Source of the DNA: Eudromia elegans
Taxonomy: Eukaryota; Chordata; Aves; Tinamiformes; Tinamidae
Length of the DNA stretch: 64,000 nucleotides
NCBI GenBank assembly: GCA_003342815.1
Contig: PTEX01000006.1
Span: forward strand, 1,309,338 to 1,373,337
Reading direction: 5' to 3'
The translations under genes were made by a program, and so were the position numbers. This document shows positions 1 through 12,499 of the stretch, piece by piece (position 1 is the stretch's first letter; each line of letters opens with the position of its first letter). A model generated the notes under the pieces. That model was not told the origin of the DNA. It was given only the letters and a program-made list of their open reading frames with translations, and made no database searches.

Positions 1-2725
1 ATTTACAAAAATGTTTAGGTGAAATCAGAAAAAATACATAAAACTTCATGTACATGCCAAACAGATCGATGAGGCTATGCTCACTGCTAGGTACTCTTGC
101 AGATGGCAAGGGGATGCATTTGCAGGAGCAAATGAAGCCAGTTGCTTGAAGTGGCTGTGGAAGGGCTGAGGTTAGGATCTCGTTAGGGCTTGTCCCAGGG
201 TTGTTTGCCATTAGATATGAGTGTCTGGCAGCTGTTCAGTCTACCAAAAGAGAGCAAAAGGCAGGAGCTGTTTGGTTGCCTCCTCTCAGCATCCATCGTG
301 CCAGCTCCTGGCACCGGGTGCTGCAGCTGCAGATTGCAACAGCAGCAGCTTACCTGAGCGCCTGCGATTCAGCCTGGGTTGTGGGAATGAGGAAATGTGC
401 AGCCATACAACACGCAGCATTGGCAGGGCTGCCAGGGTGCAGCAGGAAGGAAGCGAAGATGGGAAGAGTTAGATCCTGATGTTTACAGATCAAGGATGAA
501 ATGGAGAAAGCGGAGAGGGCAGAGGGGGCCTGAATTTATTTCCATTGTGCTACCTCAGAAGTCAGGGATGACAGTGCTAATATTTGGAACTCAGAGGATT
601 ACAAAAAGTTTTTGTGTACCTGTTTTTCTAATAGAAGGCTGTGTGGTTACTTATGCAGGTAAGAGAATTAAATATTTTAGCATTTTTGCAGTTGTTTCTG
701 TGCTTTCTTCACAGCTAAGCTTATGAGTAAAGATGCTTTATGTTTTGCACGAGTAAGTTGCAACAGCTTGTATTGATCTTTAAAATAGGAGTTTTCACTC
801 TGAAAACTCTGAACCTCAGAAGTATTATGGAATGTCCTATTTATTTTGTTAATTCTGTGTATACTTGAAAAACTTGGTATAATTTAGGGCCAAAGTATTT
901 ACACATTCGTTTCTCTCAGTCTTGCTCTTGTTAATCAGATAATTTAAAAAAAAAAAACAACAACGAACAAAAAAAAGCAAGGTGTCTAGTTCTTGGATCT
1001 TACCAGTATTAAGCCCATTCTCCTTACATCAATTTCTTGGCAGAGTACTTGTATGAAGAATGATTCTGGACTGCTTATTATATTCTAAGTGTAAACATAC
1101 AGAAGTGTTAACTCTATTTCATGACCACAAAAAAATATTCTTGCTCCAAAATTTTGTGTCTCAGAATTCAAATACAGTTGATCTGAACTTAAAAGTTAAA
1201 GCAATATTGTGGTAAGAAGTGGTGTGCATGTATAGGTCTCAAAAATAAGGAGTATAGAGGATCATATGCAGAGGTATAACTTTGTGGGGTTTGCTTGCTT
1301 GAAAATAAGCTTATAAATAAGTTTATATTTATGTTATATGGTCTGAATTCATGCTCATGTTCAAAACATTAATTGGGAAGAAATCTTCAGGTTGTCACTT
1401 CTAGGGAAGAAGAAAAGGTATATTCTGTAAAGGACAATAAGGCTTTGGAGGGAAGGTAGAGTGATGTTAAATTTACTATAACTAGAATATTTCTATGTAG
1501 CTTATTTTTAGATTAGTTTTTATAGTAGACACTGAATGCAAAGAATTATAGAAATATTCTTCTAAGGGACTTGAAATTAAGTTAGAAGCTTTTTCAGTAG
1601 TTTTTTTTTTTTGGTCTTATCTTCCTTTTTTTCTAGACCATGAATTTTAGAAATCTCAGTAAGTCTTCCTTTTTCCCCACACTGTGATTCATTTTGTCGT
1701 CCTCTAGTACATTTAGTTGTCTGTTACCTGCCATCTGTATCAAGCTTAAACGCTCCACTAAGATCATTACAGGACAGTAAGGAAGGAGGAACCACCTCTG
1801 GCCTTCCTGGAGTAGGGGAAACCTGAAGTTTAATCTTTTAAAGTTAGATCAAAGCCCTTGGATCTAGCCAAGGATCTATCTAGCTACTATAAAACGATTC
1901 TAATTATCAGGCCTTCCAAGCTGCCTAATTAGAAATAGAAAGTAAACAGTGTCCTCCAGTTAATAAAGGAATATATCAAAGCACGTAAGAGTTCATTAAC
2001 GGTTTGGTGCTTCAGTTTACGTGCAGCTATGCATGATATTTTTTGCATACGATGAGGGTAAAAGCCCATGGCTTGTATCTTAATGCTGTGACTTGAAGTT
2101 GTCAGCTGACTTTATGATTTTGTGTAAAATTAAACCTCTGAGGCAATGCTGATCAGGTTGGTATGTTGAAGAAAAACAAAAGGTAAGTTAAAAACCACTT
2201 ATAGCAAAGAAATGTTTTTTGGTTTTTTTTTTTTTGTTTCAACACATTGTTCAAATGAATTCCTGATATAATTCATTGAATCTAGTTTAAATTTGGAATA
2301 AGTCCAATTGAAGCTTAATATAAAGCTTACATATATTTAACATTTAGGATATTTTGACAGTGTTACTGGATAGCAGTGAGAGAAATATGTTACTTTGAAT
2401 GTTTCTATAAGGACTTTTTTCAGAACCTGATTTTAACATTGCCTTTTAAGAGCAGAATGTGCAACCCTCACTCCAATTGTAACCATTTTTTTCTTTAGCT
2501 AATTTTTAATACAGTTTGAATAGCAAAGGCCAATGAACAGTATATTATATACAGTGATTTACCTTTCAGTGTCAATTTCTGATTCAAACATGAGTAAGAA
2601 TTTAGCTAATTTCTGGAATCAAATTCATCCTGTTGTAACCTAAACTGTTGCACTTCATATGTTATTTTGCTGATTTACAATGATGACATGCCTTATCTTA
2701 AATATAATGTTCTTCTGTTTTCAAG
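1..2725 (+). other. PPP1R13B: PPP1R13B intron (5' part of window)
   Basis: No exon or known repeat recognised. Positions 200-560 are moderately GC-rich and hold short overlapping frames without splice or homology support. The rest is AT-rich with T and A runs (near 1600, 2216-2236 and 946-958). Confidence 0.7.
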
Positions 2726-2895
2726 TGAATGATGGAAATTGGCCGATACTTAAGCAGAGCTCAGCTCCTGTGGTAAAGCCCCCTCAAATCTCCAACACAG
2801 ACTGGAAAGAGTCAAGCATGGATACTGCTTTAAAACAGGGCACTATATCCAGCCAGCCGTTGCCAACTGCAGTTTTAGGAAGTACCGATAAGCTG
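2726..2895 (+). CDS. PPP1R13B: PPP1R13B coding exon 1 of window
   Basis: Acceptor ttttcaag before 2726, donor gtgcgt at 2896. It encodes [12 protein letters not shown] and onward, matching the human ANDGNWPTLKQNSS region. The exon starts with two bases of a split codon and ends in phase 0. Confidence 0.9.
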
Positions 2896-5800
2896 GTGCG
2901 TTTCTTCTGTGGTGTATTTTTTAATTTAGTTCACTGAAATTGTAAACCTTGGGCTTCTGTAGCCAAACTCTCTTTAGATATTTACACATTTCATTTTTCT
3001 GTTGATAATTATTAAAAGTCTCACAAATTACCTTTATAGTTTTCCTTTTTCTTTTTGGTCCTATGACATTAGAATTTCTTTTCCCCAACTTCAGCGGTGT
3101 TTATGCATTCCTGTTCTGTTACAGAAGTCCCCTGCATCCCCCTCTTTGCTTCTAGTTGTCTTGCCACCCTCCTATTTTTCTATTTCAAATCTTTATGCTG
3201 CTATTTTACTTGGCATAGATTGTCACTCTTTCTATATGTTCTCTTTTTCTCACAAAAATCCTTAAAAAAAAGTCAGTAGAACTGTCCTTCAGAGAGCCCA
3301 TCCCTGCTGTACATCTGCATTGTTGTTCTTGTACTTCATGACTTCGTTAAGACTGTAATCTTTAACAAATAAGGACCTTGTCATTAAATTGTTTGGTAAA
3401 CTGTCGCTGTTACCATGCTGTATATTATCAAATATATTATCAAACAGGCACTGAGATCCAGAACTAGTCATTCAGGTTTAGAAAGTATGCAAATAGTTTT
3501 TGGTTCATGCTGATGAATAAATGAAGATGCCTTAACACACTGGCCTCTCTGTATGACATATGGTGATGTCTTGTGATAAATTCAGGTAGAGTGATTCAGG
3601 AACACAAATTGTATCTATGAAGTCCTTCACTCTCACATAAGATTATTAGTTTGCTTTGTTCGGTGTGAAATCCTCTTGCTCACAAGTACATTATTTAATG
3701 AAATAATTCTGGTTTTCTTACGTAGGGTCTTGATTTGGCGAAGGTGCCATCGACGCTTCCTGGTGTAAGCAAACAGTTGCCTCAAAACTACGGGACGTAC
3801 CCGAGTCCGGTTGCCTTAGGACCGGGTTCCACAAACTCCCTGGAACGCAGGAAGGACGGCAGCCTGCCCCGACCCGGCGCCGCCGTCACGAATCGCCCGC
3901 GGCCGGTGCCTCTCCCGCCGGCCAGCAACATCCACCAGCCCAGCTCTTCCCAGCAGATTCAGCAGAGAATTTCTGTGCCTCCCAGCCCCACGTACCAGCC
4001 CGCGGGGCCGCCCTTGTTTCCAGGCGCCGACGGCCGGCCGGAGCTCCCTCTGACTGTCGCTATCAGACCTTTTCTAGCCGATAAGGGATCACGGCCTCAA
4101 TCTCCCAGGAAAGGACCACAGACAGTGAACTCCAGCTCCATCTACTCCATGTATCTTCAGCAAGCAACCCCACCAAAGAATTATCAACAAGCCGTATACA
4201 ATACATTAAATAAGTCAGTAAAAGCAGGTAAAACATAGTGTTTTTTTTCCCCCCCTCTTTGTAGTAGACTGTTACTGTTGGGTTTCATTTAGTTTCATTG
4301 TAAGTTACTTGTTGCTTGAAAAATCTCAGGTAAATTGGTGAGAAGAGGTAAGATATTTTTGTGTCTGCCACAGCAGCAGAATGATGCTTCTTTTTTTAAG
4401 TGATAAATAAGCGTATATTCGGTTAATTTAAAACAAGATGCTGTGAGTACAATAGACTGTATGACCTGGATACTCTCCATTATACTTTCAGGAATAAATT
4501 GAAAAGAGTTGTCTAGAGACTTTTTTCCCTCTTACTCTCCCCCACTGAAAGAGGAAAAACAATCCAGGCATTACTTATTGCCATTTATAACTGTAAGAAG
4601 CATTTCCATCAATAACAGATGAGTATTTATTCCTGTTTTGATGGATTCCAACATAATTCATTTAATATTTTTTTTCATATTCTTTTTGAACGGTCACACA
4701 TGCAGTTTATTTGCAAATATTTACATTGGCTAGTTTCAGAATTGTTCTTCACTGTTTTCCTTCTTTCTTTCCTTCAGTTTATGGAAAACCTGTCTTACAA
4801 TCAGGTTCAACTTCTCCCTCACCATTGCCATTCCTTCATGGTTCCTTGCCTGCCCAGACTCCTTCACAGCCTCAGACTGAGCTCTCTGAGAAAGATCAAG
4901 AGCTGGAAAACGTTCCACCATCCAGTGAAAACAGCAATGTGGAAAACATCCCTCGTCCTCTCAGTCCTACTAAGCTTACACCTATTGTACATTCCCCACT
5001 ACGATATCAAAGTGATGCTGACCTTGAGGCTCTGAGAAGAAAACTGGCCAACGCTCCTAGGCCATTAAAGAAGCGTAGCTCTATCACTGAACCAGAAGGC
5101 CCAAGTGGACCAAATATACAAAAATTACTGTACCAGCGCTTTAATACTCTTGCTGGAGGAATTGAAAGTGCTCCTTTTTATCAGCCAAGCAACCCCCAGG
5201 ACTTCATAGGCATCTTAGCAGATGTTGATAATGGTAACGCTAGTACCAATGGCAATATTGAAGAACCCGTTTCGGTGCAACCTACAGTCCCTCTTCCTGA
5301 TGAGCCACCGCCTTCCTCAGATGCCAACGATAACGAGTTACCCTCTCCTGCTACTGAGGAGCTCATAAGCACTGAAACCACAAATCAAACGTCTGAGACA
5401 ACTGAAGATGACAACAACAACGTTGCCGTAGTTCCTGCTGTTGAACCATCACCCACTCCCACACCTGAGGTCAGCTCTCCCGTAGAGGAAGAAGCTCCTT
5501 TGCCACCAGCTCTTCCTCCTCCCCCTCCTCCAGTAAGTGACATGAAAAAAGACAATTATCTGAGCTTTAGAACTAGCTGTGTGATTAAGCAGGTGTGGAA
5601 AATTATGATATTATGATAAATGGTGGGCTTCGTTTTATGAAATTAGGATAAAATCAAACCAAAGGAAGACCAAGAAGGTTTCTTACATGATGATTTCTTA
5701 ACAAGTGTATCATTTTAATAGGGAAAATATGAACACAGGCATCAGAGCATATGCTAGGCTGTAGAATGCCTTTGGGACATGGGCTTGGTGTAGAACTAAC

Positions 5801-8800
5801 TGGTTTCTGAGATACCATTTACAATTTTTCATTTCACCAGGGCTACACATGATTATTCTGTTCTATTCTGACTATTCATATGAACCTATTGGTAAGTCAG
5901 TGCAGTGATGCTTTCCAATTCCAAACTAGCTGGAAGAAATATTCTAGAAGAAGTAAATTCCAGCTCCCTCCTCAGCAGAGAGGGGTGAGACCAGAGCTGA
6001 CCACACTACCAGCGACACAGCTGGCTCGATTTAATAGAAATGTTCCTCTAATGCACTCGTCTCATAATTTGTGTTGGTTTCAGTACCTTGTCCAGCTGTA
6101 CCAAAAGCTTACCGCATAAAGAGACTAGAAAATGGAGAGAAAAAATGGATTTTTTCTTAAGTCTTAGTATGTTTCAATTTAATGTTGATTTCAGAGACTT
6201 TTTCCACTTTTTGATTCATATACAGCTATCATAAATTCTTCAGCACAATCCTCAGATTCCTGTTACAGTCTGATTGTGGTGCGTGCACAGCCTGGCCCGT
6301 GTTTCCCGTGAGCATGAGGGCATTTCTAGGAGAACAGAACATGTTAGCAATGGATATTGTTTCTTTTCTGGAGGGAAACAGCTGTACTAAATGGGAGCGT
6401 AAATGAAAACTGTTCTTACAGAGCGGCAGAATAAAACACTCCATTAGTAACTTGTGTCTTTTCCTGGAACCTGGCAAAGACACATGTCAGTGATGCAGTG
6501 TATTTTCAAAACATTTAAATGTTTAGATTTTGAGACTGCAACTACCTAGAAGCACCAGCTAGAATCTCACATAAAATATTTTCCTTTCTCTACAGCAAAG
6601 CTCAGAACTTTTTAGGGCAGACTTGCAGCGGGCAAGTCTAATTCTAGGTAGAGATTCTTCTAAATAGAGACTGAGACTCGGGGTTAATTGTGTTGTCTGG
6701 TCTGGCCAAGCAAAAGTTTTGACTGTCTCACAAAGTGCCCCAGAAACCCATTTGGCTCATGTGAAATACAATTTCAAGGTTATGGTGGTTAGCAACTTTG
6801 GATTAAGCACTTTGTTCCTTGCAATAACTACATTTAAATAAAGCTCTCTATATTATTGTGGCAAGTGGGTTTTTTTTCAGCTGATTAAAATATATTAAGG
6901 TATCAAGGCTTGAAGTAGATGTTTATTATGAAAATGTTTGCATCCCTTCAATTAATATGTAAGGAGGATGGATTTTTTGGTGTGGTTAGCAAGTAACTGG
7001 ATGGTTTGTAAAACGTATGCACCCTGAAATGATGCCTTCCAACCTTCCTCTCTACTCAGACCAAACGTACCAACCTGAAGAAACCAAACTCCGAGCGAAC
7101 TGGCCATGGCTTGAGGGTGAAGTTCAATCCATTAGCCCTCCTCCTGGATGCTTCTTTGGAGGGAGAATTTGATCTTGTGCAAAGAATCATTTATGAGGTG
7201 AGTTTCTAAACGCACGAGACCTCTTTCAACACTTCAAATAATAATAACAATAATAAAACTCTCCTGTTGTCCTTTTTTTTCAATAGGTTGATGATCCCAG
7301 TAAACCCAATGATGAAGGAATTACACCTTTGCATAATGCAGTGTGTGCTGGTCATCACCACATTGTAAAGTTCCTGCTTGATTTTGGTGTAAATGTAAAT
7401 GCAGCAGACAGTGACGGGTGGTAAGTGTTAGCATTTGTAACCTAGCATCTGAAAAACATACAAATTCAAACCCAGAATATAGTGGAAACCTGCTTTGGGG
7501 GAAGTTTTCTTTCCTTTTACCTGCAGCAAATAAGCACTAATCTCTAGATGGTGATAAACTTATAAATGCAAGTTGCATCATATTGAATTCATGTGAAATT
7601 ACTCTTAAGTCATAAATTGTACCAATTTTGTTTTTATTTAATAGTATAGTTGAATTTCTTGTTCACATGCAAAGACACTAAAGTGTAAATATCAAGTGAC
7701 CAAAGCTCATTTGTTTAAGTGTCACCTTCATGTAATCTGGAAGCTTACCATGGTCATCCCTCAGCTTGTGTAACTTCCAGATTTCCCCATGTTAGGAAGT
7801 GCCCGTTTGTATCCAGCAGCTTTGCAAGATACAAAAATGGAGCTTTAATGGAGTCAGGAATCCACTCCTAGCTTCTCTGACAGGTTTTGCACATGGCATA
7901 TACTGTAACCATTACAACGACAATTTCCTCTTTAAAAAGTATTAAATATTAATACAGACAGACATAACTTAATGGTCCAGGAATCTCAACCATTTTGTCT
8001 TGCAACATGTTTTCTAATGGCTGTGTTTGTGCTTCACTTCAGGACACCGTTGCATTGTGCCGCTTCCTGCAATAGCGTTCACCTCTGCAAACTGCTGGTT
8101 GAATCCGGAGCAGCAATTTTTGCTTCAACTATAAGTGATATAGAAACTGCTGCAGACAAGTGTGAAGAAATGGAAGAAGGTTACATTCAGTGTTCCCAGT
8201 TCTTGTACGGTAGGTTGTGGTGCACCTTGCAGCCCTTTTTGGCTGTCTAGAATACAGCCCTTCTCTAGCCACGCGCACGTGTCCAGCGGTTCCGCATGAG
8301 ACATTTTATTTCCCTCCGCTTCGGCCCTAGACTTGAAGATACTGCCCTTTACCTGTACTTTCAAAACGCTAATAACGAGGCAGCCTTTTGGTTGTTATGT
8401 TGCTCATATTCTTTTCCTTCCTTGACTTGTCAGATTTTTTCTAATGTTAATTTTTTTTTTTATTAATTTGGCTTAATGTCAATGCCATTGAGAGGTTTTG
8501 ATGGTAACAGGGAGGTGCCAAGTATCTTGATACAGACACTGCGACCTCCAGGTGCACAAATTTCTAGCAGATCACATGAAGAAACAAACATTTAGACTTT
8601 ATGAATAAATGTTACCAAGATTAAATATTTACCAGGATATATTTGGCAAGAAGGATGCTTAGAGGGAGCTGTCATTTCGGTTTGCAGCAGAGAAGGCTGG
8701 AAGCTTCATTGCGACTTGTGCACCGGACGTCGTGCAGATATTCAGAAGCTGCAGGTGTTGCGGTAGAAGGTGCCTGCTCTAGCCATAACCCCTCCACGAG

Positions 8801-10708
8801 GCTGCTTTGCTCACAAATATATCAAGACTATTTTGTCCTTATTTGAATAAGATGACAAAGTGTCTGTTGCATATGTGAGAAAAGGAAAAAACTCATGCTC
8901 CTGGAAGTGTTCCCTGTGGAAGTGCTGCTAATTGTTTGTAGAATTTTATTAATAAGAGACTAATATACTTAGGTCATAGTGTCTGCAGTAAAAAATCCCA
9001 GTGGGACAAGCCGGGTCTTTACCATTTTCTGTGTTCTCTGCCGCTCTGCTGGCAGGTGTGCAGGAGAAGCTGGGCGTGATGAACAAGGGGGTAGTGTACG
9101 CGCTGTGGGATTACGAGGCCCAGAACAACGACGAGCTGTCCTTCCACGAGGGTGACGCCATCACGATCCTGCGGCGCAAGGACGACAACGAAACCGAGTG
9201 GTGGTGGGCCCGACTCAACGACAAAGAAGGCTACGTGCCCAAAAACCTGCTGGGGGTGAGTGCTTCCTTTTCAACTTCCCCTCTGCTCTTCCCTTCTGCC
9301 TGAGGTAGGAACACAGGCGAACCCACCTGTGCCTGGTCCTGAAACACCACTAGGAAATGGTGCTCAGCAGCCTCTCCTCATCCTTTCAGGCCTCTGGGTT
9401 GTCATTTGTAACCAGCTTTTTTATTCAGGAAATGTTTAGTATACTGACCAAATATGTTTTCAGCTTTAGTCTCTATTAAGAGTTTTGTCCTGGTTAAAAT
9501 ACAGGATCCCTACATGAAGCCTGGTGGCTCTGTTAAGCCCTCCTAAGGTTGGCCCAAAAAGGATAGTTATGTTAAGGTCTCAAAAACCTGTTGTAGATCA
9601 TTAGCAAGTTCCCAAATTACAATCTGGAGATCTGGCCCAGAAGGCAGATGTAGCCAAAAGCAGCCAGAATCCTTCAGCGGGGAAATTTTTATGTTGTTTC
9701 TGCGCCTTCACTCGAATTTTATGCAATTATTTCTTTAGGAACACACCATTATTTAGATAAAAGGCATGGTGCTGCCTCATAGAGAGCAGAACACCTGCAC
9801 GCTCTCCTGGGGCAGCTCTGTGCAGCTGCCAGGGCCAGCGTGCCCTCAGTGGGACATCAACACTGGGCAGCACCTGAAAGGAGGCTGCCAAAATCCACGT
9901 GGGAAAGGGGCTCACGTCGCCTGGCTCTGTGTCTGGAGCCACGCGCTGAACAGGGGCCGAGCTCTGGCCCTGCCACTCCGCTTGCTGCTCTCGCAGGCGC
10001 TTGGTGCAGGGGAGCAGGTCCACTTGTGTTCATCTCGTCCCTCTCCTTCCCCGGTGTTGCTCCCATGAAAGGGGGAGTCTTTGAGTTCTTGAGAGTGACG
10101 GAGCTCACAACCCCACCGGGCATCCCTCTTCTGCCTCGCTGCAGGCTGTTTTTGCAATGCAAGATAGGCTCTGTGTGGCTGCGTGTCTGCACTCGCTGCA
10201 GAAACAGGAAAGAGCCCTGAAGATGCCAACGAGGCAAGTTCCTTCAGTAGCTCCCAGTCAACTTACTTACAAGAGAGCTGGAATCTAAGGCTACTAAATA
10301 GGGTGACGCAGAACACAGAATATGTGCGAGGAAATGAGCTCTCTCTAAGGCTAGATTTTTCTAATAAGTCTTGCAGTTAAAAGTGTGTTTTGTCTTCTCT
10401 GTCTCTTAAACAAGTGGTCCAGGTAATTTTTAGAGCAGCAGTTCTGCTGCTGCAGGTAGCAGTGAGTCAGCCCTGCCCTCCTGCTGCTTCTCATGGATTT
10501 TCTTCAAAAGGAGCCTAAGAACACGCTGTAGCTTTCAAAAAAAAACAACCCTAATGCCCCCCAAACCCTTCTATGTCCCAGTTTTTCCAAGTACTGTTTT
10601 GGTTATAATTTATTTATATTTAACCTAACATATAAAACTTAATTTTTTTTTATTCTGTTTTTACAGTTATATCCACGAATAAAACCTAGACAACGAACCC
10701 TTGCTTGA
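2726..10708 (+). CDS. PPP1R13B: ASPP1, C-terminal two thirds (p53- and PP1-binding ankyrin/SH3 protein)
   Basis: Eight coding exons join in phase: 2726-2895, 3726-4227, 4778-5532, 7060-7197, 7287-7420, 8043-8209, 9056-9255 and 10667-10708 (stop TGA). They give about 701 residues; human ASPP1 has about 1090, so the N-terminal ubiquitin-like fold and coiled coil lie upstream of the window. ASPP1 binds p53-family proteins and directs them to pro-apoptotic promoters; it also binds protein phosphatase 1 and takes part in cell-polarity complexes. Visible order: low-complexity Pro/Ser/Thr region (first three exons), a polyproline run, an RVKF-type PP1 docking motif in the fourth exon, ankyrin repeats (fourth to sixth exons), an SH3 domain (seventh) and a terminal [10 protein letters not shown]. 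The paralogue PPP1R13BL/TP53BP2 (ASPP2) was considered, but the middle region (for example [17 protein letters not shown] and [17 protein letters not shown]) fits ASPP1. The first base pair of the opening codon lies in an upstream exon. Confidence 0.96.
3726..4227 (+). CDS. PPP1R13B: PPP1R13B coding exon 2 of window (proline-rich region)
   Basis: Acceptor cttacgtag, donor gtaaaa at 4228. It encodes [13 protein letters not shown] through NKSVKA. The Ser/Pro-rich stretch [15 protein letters not shown] and the block [20 protein letters not shown] are nearly identical to human ASPP1. The first two thirds are very GC- and CpG-rich; the last third is AT-rich. Confidence 0.95.
4778..5532 (+). CDS. 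PPP1R13B: PPP1R13B coding exon 3 of window (long central exon)
   Basis: Acceptor tttccttcag, donor gtaagt at 5533. It completes the split Val codon (VYGKPVLQ) and encodes [20 protein letters not shown], then an acidic Thr/Asn/Glu-rich stretch, ending in a polyproline run. This is the linker before the ankyrin domain. Ends in phase 0. Confidence 0.95.
5533..7059 (+). other. PPP1R13B: PPP1R13B intron between the polyproline and ankyrin exons
   Basis: 1.5 kb of AT-rich intron; nothing recognisable was seen. Other introns longer than 300 bases in this gene are 2896-3725, 4228-4777, 7421-8042, 8210-9055 and 9256-10666. The last has a GC-rich patch at about 9760-10200 with overlapping frames on both strands that I could not assign. 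Confidence 0.7.
7060..7197 (+). CDS. PPP1R13B: PPP1R13B coding exon 4 of window (PP1-docking motif, first ankyrin repeat)
   Basis: Acceptor tctactcag, donor gtgagt at 7198; 46 codons in phase 0. It encodes [20 protein letters not shown], the RVKF PP1-docking motif, and [20 protein letters not shown], which opens the ankyrin domain. Confidence 0.96.
7287..7420 (+). CDS. PPP1R13B: PPP1R13B coding exon 5 of window (ankyrin repeats)
   Basis: Acceptor caatag, donor gtaagt at 7421. It encodes [20 protein letters not shown] and [11 protein letters not shown], typical ankyrin helices. The final Trp codon is split with the next exon. The preceding intron is only 89 bases. Confidence 0.96.
8043..8209 (+). 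CDS. PPP1R13B: PPP1R13B coding exon 6 of window (last ankyrin repeats)
   Basis: Acceptor cttcacttcag, donor gtaggt at 8210. It encodes [40 protein letters not shown] and [15 protein letters not shown], nearly identical to human ASPP1. Ends with one base of a split Gly codon. Confidence 0.96.
9056..9255 (+). CDS. PPP1R13B: PPP1R13B coding exon 7 of window (SH3 domain)
   Basis: Acceptor gctggcag, donor gtgagt at 9256. It encodes [20 protein letters not shown] and the SH3 core with [17 protein letters not shown] and GYVPKNLLG. Third codon positions are almost all G or C, unlike the neighbouring exons. Confidence 0.96.
10667..10708 (+). CDS. PPP1R13B: PPP1R13B terminal coding exon
   Basis: Acceptor tgtttttacag. 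Thirteen codons [13 protein letters not shown] and a TGA stop, the same as human ASPP1. The 3' UTR follows without a break. Confidence 0.95.
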   Translation, partial: LYPRIKPRQRTLA

Positions 10709-12145
10709 ATTCAGCTGTACAAGAGTGCAATACCTTGCTGGTAACTGGAAACTTAAAACATACACTGGAGCCACCATTTTCAGTCATTTCACCTGGAGAA
10801 ATAAAACTTTGGCATTTAGTTTTAACGGTGCTTTCTCTTGTTACATTGACAACATTCAAGATTTGCAAGAGCTGCAGTTTGTAAACGAGGATCATTTTAC
10901 ATGAGCCAGCACTGAGGGGGGAGCAGCAGCTCCAGTACCTGCAGCTTCCCTCCCCAGTGAGCTAAGCTCCATGGCAGGAGCTCCCGTGTGTTACGTGTTC
11001 GGAGGTGCCATCTGCAAGTGCAGAGACTCTCTCCAGTCTGCTCCAATCCCACAGTAACTGTCCCCCAGCAGAACTCTGGATATTTTCTTTCATACCAGTG
11101 AATGTTGAGTTCTCTCATTACCACTTAACGTTTTGGGTTCTAGGACACAGGATTTTCGCCTGCTCCATACATAGGTAGTCATTGAAGCTTTAAGAGGGCT
11201 GGGATTTTAAGTGTCGACATACTATACACTTGAGTCCTAGTCTAGACAACCCCAACCAGAGCTTTACATATTAGATGCTAGACTATTATTTGCATTTAGA
11301 GACAAGCTAGAGAACTAACAAAGCAACAGTATTTGTACACTTTTCAAGCTCCCAACACACAAATTCACTTGGTGTTTTATTTTCTTGTTATTCAACTTAC
11401 AGCACCAGTGTTACCTCTACTAACTTAAGGGTTGCCCTACTAACCCCCCAAGTTTGTTTGTTACAGACAGAAGAGTTTACTAGGAACCGTGCAGCAGCGT
11501 GAGGGCCGTGTATGTCTGCGTGGGTGAACGTGCAATAGTCGAGAAGGTGAGAGGTGGTAACAGTGACACTGTGCAAGGCTGCCCCAGGGTGAAGGACTGA
11601 ACCGGAGGAGGAGGCGGGTAGAGATGCCAAGTCAAGGGGAGGAAAGAAACAAGGGTTGGAGAACAATTTCAGGAAGGCAGTAGCTTATTTGAGGACAGTT
11701 TCTGTGGTTCTTGGCAGCTTCCATCTGCTGCCGAGGCAAGTTATGCAATAAACTATTCCACTACATTGTAGTTATAAGCAAAAAAAAAAAAAGCACTTCA
11801 CTGGAATTTTAATTGTACATGATTTTATATACCAAAAGTATATTTTGAATTTCCCATTCTAAGTTGTAGCCATATTTCTTGTAATTTTTCTCCTGTTAAA
11901 CAGTATGCAATTTGATTAATTCTTCATGTACAAGTTTTGTGTATTATTTATATATCCATTTCTGCAGTGCTGTAACTTGCTTTTACCACAGGTTTAGCAT
12001 TAACTGTATATATTGTGGTGAAAAGTGAAAGGGTATTATTGTTGAAGAATTTGCTACATGAATGTGATGATTTCAAGAGCCTATGATAACACTAATTCAG
12101 AGAACATGTAAATGTGCACAATAAAGTACTGCTAAGGCACAGCTG
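10709..12145 (+). other. PPP1R13B: PPP1R13B 3' UTR with candidate poly(A) signals
   Basis: The stretch after the stop has no coherent reading frame. AATAAA hexamers lie at 10800-10805, 11747-11752 and 12120-12125. I take the last as the main site, giving an end near 12145, because sequence beyond it changes character and the convergent ZFYVE21 end lies about 360 bases on. The end is inferred. Confidence 0.6.
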
Positions 12146-12499
12146 CCTTCTCTCTTGTCTGTCTCCATGAAGACACTTGAACTCCAGCCTCTACTCTTCA
12201 GTTCAGGCTTCCTCTTTGCCTGGGTAGGGATTGATCGAACCTCCTCCTGCTGTAAAGCCCCTGTTCCAGCCCTTTACCCATTCATACCTGTCTGGGAAGC
12301 TCTGACCTGCACCCTGGCTGCTCGTTTACTCCGTCTTTGCTGCTGCAGGAAAAGGGAGGGCAGGAGGCAACGTGTTACAGCTGGTGGACCAGGAAGCAGC
12401 CTCATTGCTGAGCAACTTTCCCAAGCTTAGCACTAAACTCAGGGGTGGCTGTAAAGGCAGGCAGTGAGTTCAGAGTTTAGAAAGCAGACAATGTCACCT
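12146..12499. other. Intergenic gap between convergent PPP1R13B and ZFYVE21 ends
   Basis: About 350 bases between the inferred poly(A) sites of two genes transcribed toward each other. It has a short GC-richer patch but no feature that I recognise. Confidence 0.5.

Noticed and set aside
201-726. Overlapping plus-strand frames of 83-109 codons
   Set aside because: They overlap in different frames in a GC-richer intron patch, with no splice context or recognisable protein.
9727-10237. Frames on both strands in the last PPP1R13B intron
   Set aside because: Overlap on both strands in a GC-rich patch, and the known exons already join in phase across it.
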